The notes beneath the pieces are model-generated. The model had not been told where the DNA came from. It ran no database searches and saw only the letters and a program-made list of their open reading frames with translations. Positions 1 to 10,800 of a stretch of DNA of 64,000 bases are shown in pieces (position 1 is the stretch's first letter; every line of letters begins with the position of its first letter). The stretch comes from Porphyrobacter sp. ULC335. Lineage in GTDB: Bacteria; Pseudomonadota; Alphaproteobacteria; Sphingomonadales; Sphingomonadaceae. The stretch lies in NCBI RefSeq assembly GCF_025917005.1, contig NZ_CP078091.1:1674001-1738000 (forward strand). The letters are read 5' to 3'. A program made the position numbers and the translations under genes.

Positions 1-75
1 CCGGCTCCTGCTCCGGGCGAAACTGCGGCTCCGGCTCCGGTCTCGGTCGACAAGACCGACAGCAGCGGCACCTGA
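1..75 (+). CDS. tatA: TatA C-terminal tail (partial)
   Basis: The window opens inside a reading frame that ends at a TGA at 73-75. The 24 visible residues are Pro/Ala-rich (PAPAPGETAAPAPVSV) and end KTDSSGT. tatB starts 38 bases downstream, followed by tatC, so this is most likely the disordered C-terminal tail of TatA, the pore-forming subunit of the twin-arginine translocase. The diagnostic N-terminal helix and amphipathic segment lie outside the window, so the call rests on context. Confidence 0.6.
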   Translation, partial: PAPAPGETAAPAPVSVDKTDSSGT

Positions 76-113
76 TCGCCCTCCACTGACCCGGCGGCGC
101 AGGCGCACCCCAT

Positions 114-557
114 ATGCTTGATGTCGGCATCGGAGAGTTGCTGGTCATCCTGATCGTCGCGGTGGTGGTGATCGGGCCCAAAGACCTGCCCCTTGCGATG
201 CGCACGGCTGGCCGCTGGATCGGCAAGATGCGGCGTATGTCGGCACATTTCCGCAGCGGCATCGACACCATGGTGCGCGAGGCCGAGCTGGAGGAAATGG
301 AAAAGAAGTGGAAGGCGCAGAACGAAGAAATCATGCGCCGTTCCGCCGCCTTGACCGAAGCCGAAGCTGGCGCGCCGGTGATGACGGGCCCGCCTCCCAT
401 CGATACGGCGCCGGTCGAGACGCCCACGCCCGTAGCAGCGCCAGTGGACGTAACCGCAGCCCCGGCGGTGTATACACCGCCTGTGGAAGCGGTGGCTGAG
501 CCTCTGGCACAGGTGCCCGCACCAGACACGAGCCCCAAAGGCGTGAGCGATGTTTAA
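114..557 (+). CDS. tatB: Sec-independent translocase subunit TatB
   Basis: 147 residues. The protein starts MLDVGIGELL, then a single membrane helix (about residues 6-21) that ends in the Tat hinge motif GPKDLP, followed by an amphipathic helix (MRTAGRWIGKMRRM) and a long Pro/Ala/Val-rich tail. This is the TatB layout; TatB and TatC together form the receptor for twin-arginine signal peptides of folded proteins in the inner membrane. The gene overlaps tatC by 8 bases, indicating translational coupling. TatB is chosen over TatA because of the MLDVG start, the longer helix and the position next to tatC. Confidence 0.93.
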   Translation: MLDVGIGELLVILIVAVVVIGPKDLPLAMRTAGRWIGKMRRMSAHFRSGIDTMVREAELEEMEKKWKAQNEEIMRRSAALTEAEAGAPVMTGPPPIDTAPVETPTPVAAPVDVTAAPAVYTPPVEAVAEPLAQVPAPDTSPKGVSDV

Positions 558-1359
558 GGTCGACGATCTGGACGAAAGCCGCGCGCCGCTGCTCGACCAC
601 CTGATCGAACTGCGCACCCGCGTGATCCGCGCTTTGCTGGCGCTGGGCGTGGGTTTTGCGATCTGCCTCTATTTCGCCGACGAGATTCTCGGCATTCTGG
701 TCCGGCCGCTCAAGGAAGCCTTCCCCGCAGGGCAGGGCCAGCTGATCTTTACCAAGCTGCCCGAAGTGTTCTTCGTCGAGTTGAAGGTCGCGCTGTTTGC
801 GGGCTTCATGGTGAGCTTCCCGGTGATCGCCAACCAGCTGTGGGCCTTCGTTGCCCCGGGCCTCTATGCGCGCGAGAAGAAGGCGTTTCTGCCGTTCCTG
901 TTCGCCACGCCGGTGTTGTTCACGGCGGGGGCATCGCTGGCCTATTTCGTGGTGATGCCCGTCGCCTTCACCTTCTTCCTCGGCTTCGGCGGGATGACGG
1001 GTGGACTCGACGTGCAGGCGCTGCCGAGTGCGGGCGATTATCTCAGCCTCGTCATGCAGTTCATCCTCGCCTTCGGGCTGACCTTCCTTTTGCCGGTGCT
1101 GCTGTTGCTGCTGCACCGTGCAGGCATCGTCAGCCGCGATCAGATGGTGGCGGCGCGGCGTTATGTGATCGTCGGCATTTTCATCATCGCCGCGATCGTG
1201 ACACCGCCCGATCCGGGCTCGCAGATCGTGCTGGCAGTGCCGCTGTGGCTCTTGTTCGAAGCATCGCTGCTGCTGATGCGCTTCCAGGAAAAGGCCGTGC
1301 TGGCCGACAAGGCCGCGCGCGAGGCGGAACTCGCGGCCGAGAAGGCGGCGGCGGAGTAG
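550..1359 (+). CDS. tatC: Sec-independent translocase subunit TatC
   Basis: 269 residues with six predicted membrane segments. The N-terminus carries the TatC signature LLDHLIELRTRVI, and the first periplasmic loop has FVAPGLYAREKK, a conserved TatC block. TatC recognises the twin-arginine motif of Tat substrates and recruits TatA. The C-terminus ends in an Ala/Glu/Lys-rich cytoplasmic tail. The stop codon at 1357-1359 abuts the stop of the convergent amidohydrolase gene, so the two genes have no intergenic terminator. Confidence 0.96.
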   Translation: MFKVDDLDESRAPLLDHLIELRTRVIRALLALGVGFAICLYFADEILGILVRPLKEAFPAGQGQLIFTKLPEVFFVELKVALFAGFMVSFPVIANQLWAFVAPGLYAREKKAFLPFLFATPVLFTAGASLAYFVVMPVAFTFFLGFGGMTGGLDVQALPSAGDYLSLVMQFILAFGLTFLLPVLLLLLHRAGIVSRDQMVAARRYVIVGIFIIAAIVTPPDPGSQIVLAVPLWLLFEASLLLMRFQEKAVLADKAAREAELAAEKAAAE

Positions 1360-3012
1360 TTACTCCCCGCGCACCTTCACCCCGCCGACCCATACCTGAA
1401 GCACCTTCGTTTCCCGCAGCGCCTCGGGCGAGGCGAACAGCGGGTCGCGGTCCACGAACAGGAAATCAGCGCGCTCGCCCGGGATCAGGCGGCCGAAGCG
1501 CCCCTCGGCAAATCCGGCATAGGCGGCATCGGCGGTGAATCCGGCGAGCGCCGTTTCGCGGCTGACGGTTTCTTCGGGGAACCACCCGCCGAAGGGCTCA
1601 CCCTTGGCATCGGTGCGGCTGATTGCGGCCGCCATGCCGGCCCAGGGGTCAGCAGGCTCCACCGGAGCATCCGAGCCGAACGCCAGCCGTCCTCCGACCT
1701 TGAGCACAGAGCGCCAAGGATAGGCGCCGTCCAGCCGGTCCGGACCGAGCCGCACTTCGGCCATCAGCCGGTCGGAGGTCTGGTGGAGCGGCTGCATCGA
1801 GGCGATCACCCCGTGCTGGCCCAAGCGCGACAGATCGACCGGATCGACGATCTGCGTGTGCTCGATCCGCCAGCGACGGTCGCCCTTGTAGCTTTCCGAA
1901 AGCTCCTCGATCGCGCCCAGCACCTCGGCATTGGCGGCATCGCCGATGGCGTGAACGGCGGTCTGGAAATCGTCCATCGCCGCGCGGCTCATCAGGTTGC
2001 GCAGCTGGGTGGGCGAGAGTAGCGGCAGGCCGCGCGTGCCGTGATCGTCGGCATAGGGCTCCTTGAGACTTGCCCCGCGCGATCCTAGCGCACCATCCAG
2101 GAACAGCTTGATCCCGCCCATGCGCAGCTTGTCGTCATAAAGCCATGCGGTCGGCTGCGGTCCGGCCATCAGCTCCAGCGTCTCGATGCTGTCGGCATAG
2201 GACATGATGCGGATTTGCAGCCGCCCTTCGTCGCCCGCGCGGCGGAAGGTCGTCCAGTCGGCAGGCTTGGTGCCCATATCGGCAACGGCGGTGACGCCCT
2301 TGGCCAGCAGCACCTCCTGCGCAGCGGCGAAGGCCAGATCGCGGTCTTCCGGGCGCGGGGCGGGGACCACTGCGCCAACCAGCGGCACCGCCTTGTCGAC
2401 GAACACGCCCGCCGGATTGCCCTTGGCATCGCGGATGATCTTGCCACCGGCGGGATCGGGTGTCTTGGCGGTGATCCCGGCGGTCTGCATGGCGAGGCTG
2501 TTCGCCCAGTTGGCGTGATTATCCGCGCGTTCGAGCCACACCGGGCGGTCGGAGACCACCGCGTCCAACTCGGCAGCAGTGGGGAAGCGGCCGAGGCCCC
2601 ACTTCTCCTGGTTCCAGCCGCGCCCGATGATCCACGGGCGGCCGGGATTGGCTTCGGCAAAGGCCTTGATCTTCGCTAGCGCGTCTTCGAGCGAGGTGGT
2701 CTGCGACAGGTCGAGCGTCAGTGCGGCAAAGCCGATGTCCATCACGTGGACATGCGCGTCGATCATGCCCGGCACCATCACGCGCCCCTCGCCATCGAGG
2801 CGGTAATCGACCTGCGGGCGCTTGTCCCCGCGCGCCAGAACCTCGGTCACCTTGCCGTCCTCGTCGAAGACGATGCCGTTGAAACGCTTCACCTTGCCCT
2901 CGGCATCGATGGTGATGCCATCGACATTGTCCACCAGCGTGTCCGCCCAGGCAGGCGCGGCAAGTGCGAGGGCGGTGACGGCGGCCAAAGCGGCAGAGAC
3001 GGTGCGCAGCAT
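1360..3012 (-). CDS. Exported amidohydrolase, YtcJ-like
   Basis: 550 residues from the ATG at 3012, chosen because it gives a clean signal peptide (MLRTVSAALAAV to APAWA, cut near residue 23). A longer in-frame extension upstream has no signal-like character. Metal-binding HVHV sits at residues 87-90 after MIDA; later RIEHTQI, a buried His region (ASMQPLHQ) and FGSDAPVEP supply the remaining ligands of an amidohydrolase family 3 (YtcJ/NfdA-like) zinc enzyme. The substrate cannot be read from sequence; it probably hydrolyses an amide or formamide-type bond in the periplasm. It is divergent from ilvA across a 152 bp region containing a perfect palindrome. Confidence 0.88.
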   Translation of the reverse strand: MLRTVSAALAAVTALALAAPAWADTLVDNVDGITIDAEGKVKRFNGIVFDEDGKVTEVLARGDKRPQVDYRLDGEGRVMVPGMIDAHVHVMDIGFAALTLDLSQTTSLEDALAKIKAFAEANPGRPWIIGRGWNQEKWGLGRFPTAAELDAVVSDRPVWLERADNHANWANSLAMQTAGITAKTPDPAGGKIIRDAKGNPAGVFVDKAVPLVGAVVPAPRPEDRDLAFAAAQEVLLAKGVTAVADMGTKPADWTTFRRAGDEGRLQIRIMSYADSIETLELMAGPQPTAWLYDDKLRMGGIKLFLDGALGSRGASLKEPYADDHGTRGLPLLSPTQLRNLMSRAAMDDFQTAVHAIGDAANAEVLGAIEELSESYKGDRRWRIEHTQIVDPVDLSRLGQHGVIASMQPLHQTSDRLMAEVRLGPDRLDGAYPWRSVLKVGGRLAFGSDAPVEPADPWAGMAAAISRTDAKGEPFGGWFPEETVSRETALAGFTADAAYAGFAEGRFGRLIPGERADFLFVDRDPLFASPEALRETKVLQVWVGGVKVRGE

Positions 3013-3090
3013 GGGTGTCCTTGAGGCAAGGGAAAGCGTTGAGCCGCGGTGCCTATCGCGTTGCTGCGCGCTTGCCAACTTTCACCCGCA

Positions 3091-3107
3091 CAGGAAATCC
3101 TTTCCTG
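3091..3107. promoter_or_regulatory. Palindromic operator candidate
   Basis: The 17-base sequence CAGGAAATCCTTTCCTG is a perfect dyad (7-base arms, 3-base centre). It lies between the divergent amidohydrolase (start 3012) and ilvA (start 3165), 58 bases from ilvA and 79 from the other gene. Its size and place suit a dimeric repressor site controlling one or both genes. No regulator gene is adjacent, so the binding protein is unknown. Confidence 0.35.
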
Positions 3108-3164
3108 AAATCGGCGCGTCGCTGATTGCCCTCGGCTCGCCAAGCCTCTAATCGCCCTGGCATC

Positions 3165-4427
3165 ATGTCGACACAGCTTGCCTCATCGAACCCCAAGGGC
3201 GCCGCCGCCACTCCGGCCGACCTTACCATCGAAGACGTCCGCGCCGCTGCCGCGCGGATTGCGGGCGCGGTGGTCAACACGCCGATGATGCACTCGATCA
3301 CCCTGTCGGAGATTACCGGCGCGGATATCTGGCTGAAGTTCGAAAACCTCCAGTTCACCGCCGCCTACAAGGAACGCGGCGCGCTGAACGCGTTGCTGCT
3401 GTTGACGCAGGAGCAGCGCAATCGGGGCGTGATCGCCGCCTCGGCAGGCAACCACTCGCAGGGTCTGTCCTATCACGGCACCCGGCTGGGCGTGCCGGTC
3501 ACCATCGTCATGCCGCGCACCACTCCGACGGTGAAGGTGATGCAGACCGAGAGCGTTGGCGGCAAGGTGGTGCTGGAAGGCGAGACCTTCGACGAAGCCT
3601 ATGCCCACGCAAGGAAGCTCGAAGGCGAGCTTGGCCTGACCTTCGTCCACCCGTTTGATGATCCGCACGTGGCCGCAGGCGCGGGCACGGTGGCGCTGGA
3701 AATGCTGACGGTGAAGCCTGATCTCGATTGCATCGTCACGCCGATTGGCGGGGGCGGGCTGATTTCGGGCATGGCGACCGTCGCCAAGGCGCTCAATCCC
3801 GATATCGAGGTGGTGGGCGTGCAGGCTGGCCTGTTCCCCAGCATGTTCGACCGCATAAAGGGCGCAAACCTTCCCTGCGGCGGCGATACGCTGGCTGAAG
3901 GCATCGCGGTCAAGGTGCCGGGTGATTTCACCTCCAAGGTAATTGCCGAGAAGGTCGACGACATTCTGCTGGTTGATGAGCCCGCGCTTGAGAAGGCGGT
4001 CGCGCTGCTGCTCCAGATCGAAAAGACCGTGGTTGAAGGCGCGGGCGCGGCGGGCCTCGCTGCTGTGCTGCGCAACCCCGCGCGGTTCGCAGGCAAGACC
4101 ATCGGCCTTGCACTGTGCGGCGGGAATATCGACACGCGGCTGCTCGCCAACGTGCTGCTGCGCGATCTGGCGCGGCAGGGCCGTCTCGCGCGGCTGCGCA
4201 TCACGCTTCAGGATCGCCCCGGCGCGCTGTTCCGGGTGATGCGCCTGTTTGACGAGCACAACGTCAACATCATCGAGATCTACCACCAGCGCATCTTCAC
4301 CACGCTGCCGGCCAAGGGCCTGATCACCGATATCGAATGCGAGGCCCGCGATGCCGAGCAGGTCGACCGGCTGGTCGAAGGGCTGCGAGCAAATGGCTAT
4401 TCGGTGCAGCTGGTCGAACTCGGCTAA
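3165..4427 (+). CDS. ilvA: Threonine ammonia-lyase with ACT domain
   Basis: 420 residues from the ATG at 3165 (MSTQLASS); an upstream in-frame ATG at 3126 would add 13 residues of poor character. PLP-dependent fold type II: the Schiff-base lysine is K69 in AAYKERGALN, the substrate loop is SAGNHSQG (93-100), and a glycine-rich phosphate cradle reads GGGGLISG. The last 80 residues form an ACT domain (ITLQDRPGALFRVMRLF). The enzyme deaminates threonine to 2-oxobutyrate, the first committed step to isoleucine. It has one ACT domain rather than the two regulatory modules of the long E. coli IlvA, as in the TdcB/IlvA1 type found in many alphaproteobacteria. Confidence 0.92.
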   Translation: MSTQLASSNPKGAAATPADLTIEDVRAAAARIAGAVVNTPMMHSITLSEITGADIWLKFENLQFTAAYKERGALNALLLLTQEQRNRGVIAASAGNHSQGLSYHGTRLGVPVTIVMPRTTPTVKVMQTESVGGKVVLEGETFDEAYAHARKLEGELGLTFVHPFDDPHVAAGAGTVALEMLTVKPDLDCIVTPIGGGGLISGMATVAKALNPDIEVVGVQAGLFPSMFDRIKGANLPCGGDTLAEGIAVKVPGDFTSKVIAEKVDDILLVDEPALEKAVALLLQIEKTVVEGAGAAGLAAVLRNPARFAGKTIGLALCGGNIDTRLLANVLLRDLARQGRLARLRITLQDRPGALFRVMRLFDEHNVNIIEIYHQRIFTTLPAKGLITDIECEARDAEQVDRLVEGLRANGYSVQLVELG

Positions 4428-4454
4428 ACAAGCGGACAGTTTCCACGCGCGCGC

Positions 4455-4480
4455 ACCGGGCTTTCCCCCCGGTTTGCGCC
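4455..4480 (+). terminator. Weak hairpin after ilvA
   Basis: ACCGGG (4455-4460) pairs with CCCGGT (4468-4473) around a pyrimidine loop, followed by TTG rather than a real T-run. It lies 28 bases after the ilvA stop. It could be a weak intrinsic terminator. The rest of the 209 bp gap to bpt shows no clear promoter. Confidence 0.3.
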
Positions 4481-4636
4481 GCTTTGGCTGACGTTTGCGG
4501 CAGATTGCGAAGGTCTGCGCATATTTCGCGACATTTTCATGGTTAAGGGACTTTTACCGGAGCGAGGGTGCGGGCATAAGATTTTCTTAACACTTTCCGC
4601 ATCCGCGATTCAGCGCTCAAAGGACAGGCCCCACCC

Positions 4637-5494
4637 GTGACGGCTCCGATCCGCTTCCCCCGCTTCTTCGTCACGAGCCCCGCGCCGTGTCCCTATCTGC
4701 CGGGCCGCAGCGAGCGCAAGGTTTTCACCGAGCTGAAGGGCGCCCATGCAGACCAGCTTAACGAAGCGCTGGGGCGCATCGGCTTCCGCCGCAGCCAGAC
4801 GGTCGCCTATCGCCCGTCCTGCCTCGATTGTCAGGCCTGCGTTTCGGTGCGCGTTCTCGCCGGAGAGTTCCAGCCCTCGGCCACGCAGAAGCGTGATCTG
4901 AAGCGGAACAGCGATCTGATCGTCACCGAATGCCGCCCCTGGGCCACCGATGAACAGTTTGAATTGCTCGCCCGCTATCTCGGCCAGCGCCACCCTGATG
5001 GCGGCATGTCGGCGATGGACGAACTCGATTATGCCGACATGATCGAACACACGCCGGTCAACAGCGTCGTCACCGAATATCGCGAGCCGGGGCCGAACGG
5101 AAAGCCCGGCCGTCTGATCGGCGCCTGCCTGACCGACCGGCAGGGCGATGGCCTGTCGATGATCTATTCCTTCTACGAACCCGATCACCCGACCCGCGCC
5201 GGTTTGGGCAACTTTATTATCCTCGATCATATCCGCCGCGCCGCGGCTGAGGCATTGCCTTACGTCTATCTGGGTTACTGGGTCGAAGGCAGTCCGCGCA
5301 TGCAATACAAGGTTCGCTATCGCCCGCTTGAGCGGCTGACGCGGGAAGGCTGGCAGCTCATGGAGGCTGACCAGCAGCACCAGTTGATCGCTGCGGCCAC
5401 CGCGCCGCGCCGTGGGCAGGATGCGGAGCTTGCCGAAATGGGAACGGGCGCGCGGGGCAAGGATGGCCAGCCTGTCAAGTTCCCCGCCAGCTGA
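4637..5494 (+). CDS. bpt: Aspartate/glutamate leucyltransferase
   Basis: 285 residues with a GTG start at 4637. The N-terminus has [13 protein letters not shown] and the zinc/Cys motif [13 protein letters not shown]; the C-terminal half has [18 protein letters not shown], the hallmark of the Bpt/ATE family. The enzyme transfers leucine from Leu-tRNA to proteins with N-terminal Asp or Glu, tagging them for ClpSP degradation (bacterial N-end rule). The last 32 bases overlap tamA, whose start codon lies inside bpt. Confidence 0.94.
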   Translation: MTAPIRFPRFFVTSPAPCPYLPGRSERKVFTELKGAHADQLNEALGRIGFRRSQTVAYRPSCLDCQACVSVRVLAGEFQPSATQKRDLKRNSDLIVTECRPWATDEQFELLARYLGQRHPDGGMSAMDELDYADMIEHTPVNSVVTEYREPGPNGKPGRLIGACLTDRQGDGLSMIYSFYEPDHPTRAGLGNFIILDHIRRAAAEALPYVYLGYWVEGSPRMQYKVRYRPLERLTREGWQLMEADQQHQLIAAATAPRRGQDAELAEMGTGARGKDGQPVKFPAS

Positions 5495-7838
5495 GGCTTC
5501 GGCACGGCGATCCACGCTCGGTCTCGCTATTGTTGCAGGATTGGGTCCGGCGTCGCTGGCGTTGAGCGCTGTTCCCGCGGCTGCGGCCGTGCAACAGGCC
5601 GCGCCGGAAGAAGCCGCGCGTCCTGACGCCAACCTCCAGGCCCGTGACGACAGCGAACCGCTCATCATCCAGACTCCGGCCGAGCCCGAACCGGTACCCG
5701 AATCGCTCGACCTTCTGATCCCCGAAGATGCCGTAACCAATCCCGATGTCTGGGCGGCTGCCGGGGTTGCTGACCCATCGGCCGTGGTGGTGGTGCCTGA
5801 CAACCCGCTGGCTGATGCGTCCGATCCCTTTACCGATGACGCCCTGACGGCGCTTGCTTCCCCGGCAGACCCGGACGCGCTGCCGGCGATCGACGGCACC
5901 TTTGCCGATTTCGCACTGGAAGAGCCCGAGCCGCTGCCATCCGATCCCGCGCTTGAGGAACTCGCCAGCATCGCGGCCCCGGTTCTGGCCGAGCTTCCCG
6001 AACTCACGGAAACGCGGGTCAGCAGCACGCTCGTGCTGGCGCTGCCCGCCGCCGAGGAGGCCTTCCCCGAACGTGAGGAATTCGCGCAGCGCTTCAAGGA
6101 CCTGTCGACCTTGCGCGCGCTGGATGATGGCGTGGAATCCGCGCCGCAAGTCGCAGCCCGCGCCCGCGCCGATGAGGAACTGCTCGGCGATATCCTGCGC
6201 ACCTATGGCTATTACGATGGCGAGGCGGTGCGCCAGCTTTCAGGCGGTCGCCGCGCGGGAAGCGCCGACGAAGCGGGCAGCGATGACGCCGCCGAAGCCG
6301 CCGCGCGTGAACCCAGCGTGCGGTTCGATATCCTTCCGGGGCCGCGTTACCGCTTCGGGCGGATCGATCTCGGCGCGCTTCCGGCCTTGCCCGAGCCTGA
6401 TGCGAGCCGCTTGCTGGCGGCCTTCGGGATCAAGCCGGGCGACCCGCTCTATGCAGACCGCATCGTCGAACGTGAGCTCGAACTGCGCGTGGCCCTGGGC
6501 GAAACCGGCTATCCCTTTGCCGAGGTGGCCGAACCCGAGTTGCTGATCGACCACGCCCGGATCGAAGGCGACCTGACGCTGGATGTCCAGCCCAAGGGTA
6601 AATATGTGTTCGGTCCGGTGGTCAGCGGCGATCCGCGCTTCCTGTCCGGCCGCCACCTGTCGCGCATTGCCCGCTTCGATGATGGCGACGTGTTCCAGCA
6701 GAGCCTCGAAACCGACCTGCGCCGCGCGATCATCGCCACGGGGCTCGTCTCCAGCGTGACCGTTACCCCGCGCGAAACCCGCGCGCCGCAGGATGGCCAG
6801 CCGGGCGAGGTTGCACTGGACGTCGATTTCGAACGCGCGCCGGTGCGCACCATCGCAGGCGCGATCGGTTACGGGACCGAGGACGGGCTGAAGGTCGAGG
6901 GGCGCTGGGAACACCGCAACCTCTTCCCGCCTGAAGGCGCGCTGCGGCTGCGCGGCATCCTGGGCACGCGCGAGGCGCTCGCCAGCGTGGGCGTGCGCCG
7001 CAACAATTTCCGCGGGCGCGATCAGGTGCTCTCGGTCGATCTGTTTGCCAGCGACATCACCACGCAGGCGGTGGACTCCCGAGGGTTCGGCCTGCGCGGC
7101 ACCTTCGAAAAGGTGTCGAACTTCCTGTTCCAGAAACCGCTCAGCTGGCAGCTTGGCGGCGAGCTGCTCTACACCGATGAACGCAACCGCGATGTGCGGA
7201 TCGCGCCAGGTGCGCCGGTGCCGCGCCAGACCTATCTGATCGGCGGGCTGTTCGGCAGCGTGACACTGGATGGTAGCGACGATCTGCTCGACCCGACCGA
7301 AGGCTACCGCGCCACCCTGTTCCTCGCGCCCGAGGCATCGCGTTCGGACGGGTCGGAAAGCTTCTATCTGCGCGCGCAGGGGGATGCGAGTTACTACCAG
7401 TCCTTCGGCGACATCGTGATGGCGGGCCGTGTGCGCGCGGCAACGATCCAGGGCGCCGGGATCGAGGACATCGCACCTTCGCGCAGGCTTTACGGCGGAG
7501 GCGGTGCCTCGGTGCGTGGCTATGGCTTCCAGGGTGTCGGCCCGCGCGATGAGGAGGGTAACCCTACCGGCGGCGCCTCGCTGGTCGAATTCGCGCTGGA
7601 AGCCCGCATTCCCACCCCGCTGTTCAGCGGCGCTATCGAGGTGGTGCCCTTCATCGACGGCGGATCGGTGGCACGCGGATCGACGCCCGATTTCGACGAA
7701 ATCCGCTTCGGCGCAGGCATCGGCATCCGTTACAAGACCACCTTCGGCCCGATCCGCGTGGACGTTGCCGCGCCGCTCAATCCGACTGAATTCGATAGCC
7801 CGGTGGTGGTCTATGTAAGCCTCGGGCAGGCGTTCTGA
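5463..7838 (+). CDS. tamA: TamA-like outer-membrane assembly protein
   Basis: 791 residues from the ATG at 5463. After an Ala-rich signal region (about residues 10-40) there is an unusual acidic, Pro-rich stretch to about residue 200. POTRA-like repeats follow (for example [11 protein letters not shown] and [10 protein letters not shown]), then an Omp85-type barrel that ends VYVSLGQAF with the terminal Phe typical of BAM substrates. The barrel has the [15 protein letters not shown] motif of the Omp85 family. TamA works with TamB in export or lipid transport at the outer membrane. tamB starts on the last base of this gene's stop codon. The long acidic N-terminal region is not typical of TamA. 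Confidence 0.88.
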   Translation: MASLSSSPPAEASARRSTLGLAIVAGLGPASLALSAVPAAAAVQQAAPEEAARPDANLQARDDSEPLIIQTPAEPEPVPESLDLLIPEDAVTNPDVWAAAGVADPSAVVVVPDNPLADASDPFTDDALTALASPADPDALPAIDGTFADFALEEPEPLPSDPALEELASIAAPVLAELPELTETRVSSTLVLALPAAEEAFPEREEFAQRFKDLSTLRALDDGVESAPQVAARARADEELLGDILRTYGYYDGEAVRQLSGGRRAGSADEAGSDDAAEAAAREPSVRFDILPGPRYRFGRIDLGALPALPEPDASRLLAAFGIKPGDPLYADRIVERELELRVALGETGYPFAEVAEPELLIDHARIEGDLTLDVQPKGKYVFGPVVSGDPRFLSGRHLSRIARFDDGDVFQQSLETDLRRAIIATGLVSSVTVTPRETRAPQDGQPGEVALDVDFERAPVRTIAGAIGYGTEDGLKVEGRWEHRNLFPPEGALRLRGILGTREALASVGVRRNNFRGRDQVLSVDLFASDITTQAVDSRGFGLRGTFEKVSNFLFQKPLSWQLGGELLYTDERNRDVRIAPGAPVPRQTYLIGGLFGSVTLDGSDDLLDPTEGYRATLFLAPEASRSDGSESFYLRAQGDASYYQSFGDIVMAGRVRAATIQGAGIEDIAPSRRLYGGGGASVRGYGFQGVGPRDEEGNPTGGASLVEFALEARIPTPLFSGAIEVVPFIDGGSVARGSTPDFDEIRFGAGIGIRYKTTFGPIRVDVAAPLNPTEFDSPVVVYVSLGQAF

Positions 7839-10800
7839 TGGCCGAGGGGGTGATGGACCAACCCGACACCGCGCCCGCCGCGCCGCGCAGCGCCCGGCGG
7901 CGCTGGGGCAAGCGGCTGGGCTGGGCGCTGGCGATCCTGCTGTCACCCTTCCTGCTGGGCGCGCTGTTCTTTGCGACCCCGATCGGCAAGCGCTTCATCG
8001 CCGACCAGATCGCCGCCACCGCGCCCGCATCGGGCCTGCGTTTCACCGTCGGGCGGATCGAGGGCGATATCTATGGGCAGGCGGTGCTGCGCCGCGTGGT
8101 GGTAAGCGACCCCAAGGGCGCGTTCCTGACCATCCCCGAAGTGCGGCTCGACTGGCGGCCGCTGAACTGGCTGTGGAGCGGGCTCGACATCCGCGAAGTG
8201 ACCGCGAGGCGCGGGCGGCTGACGCGGCTGCCTGAACTCCTCCCCGGCGATCCCGACGCGCCCCTGCTGCCCGATTTCGATATCCGGGTGGACAAGCTGG
8301 TGGTCGAGGATCTGGTGATCGCTCGGGGCCTTGCCACCCCGCGCGACGAGCGCGCCAACCTCACCGCTAAGGTCGATATCCGCGAGGGCCGGGTTCTGAT
8401 CGACGCCAAGGCGCGGCTGGGGGCGGAGGACCGCATCACCGTGCTGCTGGATGCCGAGCCCGATGGCGACCGTTTCGATCTGGAAGGCGATTACCTCGCT
8501 CCGTCAGGCGGCGTGCTGGCGGGGCTGGCAGGCCTGGAGGCGGGCTACACCGCGCGGATCGTGGGTGATGGCACATGGGCGCAATGGCGCGGTGCGGCGG
8601 TAGCACGGCAGATCGGTAGCACAGGGCGGCCGGTCGCAGCCTTCCGCATCACCAATGATGCGGGGCTTTACGGCGTGCTCGGCCGCCTGCGCGCCGGGCT
8701 CGGCGACGAGACCCTGACGGCGCGCGCGCTGGGCGAGGCGCTATCGCTGGCCGCCAGCTTCAGGCTTGAAAGCAGCGTGATCGAGGGCCGTGCCGCCGCC
8801 ATCTCTCCCTCGATCGATCTGCGCGCGGGCGGCGTGGTCGATCTGGCCGACAATGTGGTCGATGGGGCGCGGGTGCGGCTGACCCTGCGCGATCCCGACC
8901 TGCTGGGCGAGGCGCTGCGGATCGAGGGCGGGCGGTTGGTCGCCAACCTTGCAGGGGATTTTGACGATCTGGCGATCAAGCACGAAATCGCTGTCACCCG
9001 CCTGACCGCATCGGGCATCACCGCCACTGGCCTCGCGCAGCTGGGCAGCGCGCGACTGGAAGGATCGTTGCTGTCGCTGCCGCTGGCGCTGACGGCGGAG
9101 CGGGTGACGACCGGCAATCCGCAAGCCGATCCGCGTCTGGTGAAGGGCAGGGCCAGCGGCATGCTGACCTATGATTTCGATCGCCAGCGTCTCGCGGCCG
9201 ATCGCACCCTGATCACCTTCCCCGGGGCCGAGGCGACGTTGAGCCTTCGCGGTGATATCCCCGCCGGGGCCTACGCCATCGCCGGTCCGGTCACGGCCAG
9301 CCGCCTGCGGGTCGACGGTGCGGGCGAAGTCACCGCCAATGCCAAGATCCTCGCCATGTTCGGCCCTTCGGTGCCATGGAGCCTGCGCGCCAATCTGGCA
9401 GGCGTGCTCAGCCGCATCGGCAACGCCACCATCGTCAACCTTGCGGGCGAGCAGGTGCGCTTCAAGGGTGAGCTTGGCATGGGCGCAGGCCAGCCGATCA
9501 TCCTGCGCAACACAACAATCACCGCGCCGCGCCTCACCGCGCAGCTCGACAGCAAGGTCGTGACCGGAGGCGGCGTCACCCGAACCGTCCTCTCGGGCAG
9601 CGGGCGGCAGACGCAATATGGCCCGTTCCATTTCGATGCCGAGATTGCAGGTGATGGGCCGCGCGCTGTGCTGGTACTGGCCGATCCCTATCCCGCGGCG
9701 GGCCTCAAGGACGTGCGCATCGCGCTCGCGCCCAGCAAGGAAGGCTTCGGGCTGGATATTGCGGGTGGATCGCTGCTCGGCGATTTCGACGGCGCGCTTG
9801 AACTGTTCCTGCCCGAGAACGCGCCCACGCGCATCGCGATCAACCGGCTCGATGTCTATCGCACCACGATCACCGGCGATGTGGTGCTGGAGGATGCCGG
9901 CGTTGCAGGCGACCTGAGGCTCGCCGGGGGCGGGGTCAACGGCACGCTCGCCTTCCGCCCGCAAGGCAATGGCGTCATCGGCTTTGCGGTCGATCTTGCG
10001 GCGCGCAATGCCAGCTTCGGCGGCGCGACCCCGATCAGCATCGCCCGCGCCGATATCGCCGCAACGGGGCGTTATGCCGATGGCAACACCAGCGTCGATG
10101 CCGACATCACCGCCGCCGGGTTCGAATATGGCGGGCTGAGCCTTGCCAATCTCACCGCCAAGGCGGCGATCAACAACGGGCGCGGCAAGGTGACCGGTAC
10201 GGTTTCCGGCAGGCGGGCAGACCGGTTCGCGCTCAATTTCGATGCCGATGTCGCGCCGAACCAGATCGCGGCTGTCGCGCGCGGGCAATATGGCAACGCG
10301 CCGATCACCATGCCGCGTCGTGCGGTGCTGACCGCTAACGAGGATGGCGGCTGGAGCCTCGCGCCCACGCAGGTCGGCTTCGGCGGGGGCTTTGCCATTG
10401 CCGAGGGCAGCTTTGGCGGCGGTACCACGCAGGCCCAAGTGAAGCTTGCGCGGATGCCGCTGCGGTTGCTCGATCTGGCGGGCGCAGACCTTGGCCTTGG
10501 CGGGCGGCTCACCGGGGTCATCGATTACCGTCAGGCGGGCCGCGAGCCTCCTACGGCGCGCGCGCGCGGGCGGATCGACCGGTTCAGCCGCGCCGGTCTG
10601 GTGCTGTCCTCCAAGCCCATCAACGTGCTCGGCGTTGTCGATCTGCGCGCAGACCGCCTCACCTCGGCCGCGCGCCTGTTCGAAGGCGACGCACGGCGCG
10701 GCGATCTGGCGCTGCGCATCGGCGGGCTGGGGCAGGATGGCGCGCTGACCGACCGGCTGTTGCGCGGGAGGCTCGATGCGCGGCTCGCCTTCGATGGTGC

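Noticed and set aside
4543..4557. CtrA-type site TTAA-N7-TTAC upstream of bpt
   Set aside because: One half has a mismatch, and it lies about 80 bases from the start without a convincing promoter.
4610..6202. Long minus-strand open frame of 530 codons opposite bpt and tamA
   Set aside because: Ser/Arg/Gly-rich without any family motif and fully overlapped by two well-supported genes; a high-GC shadow.
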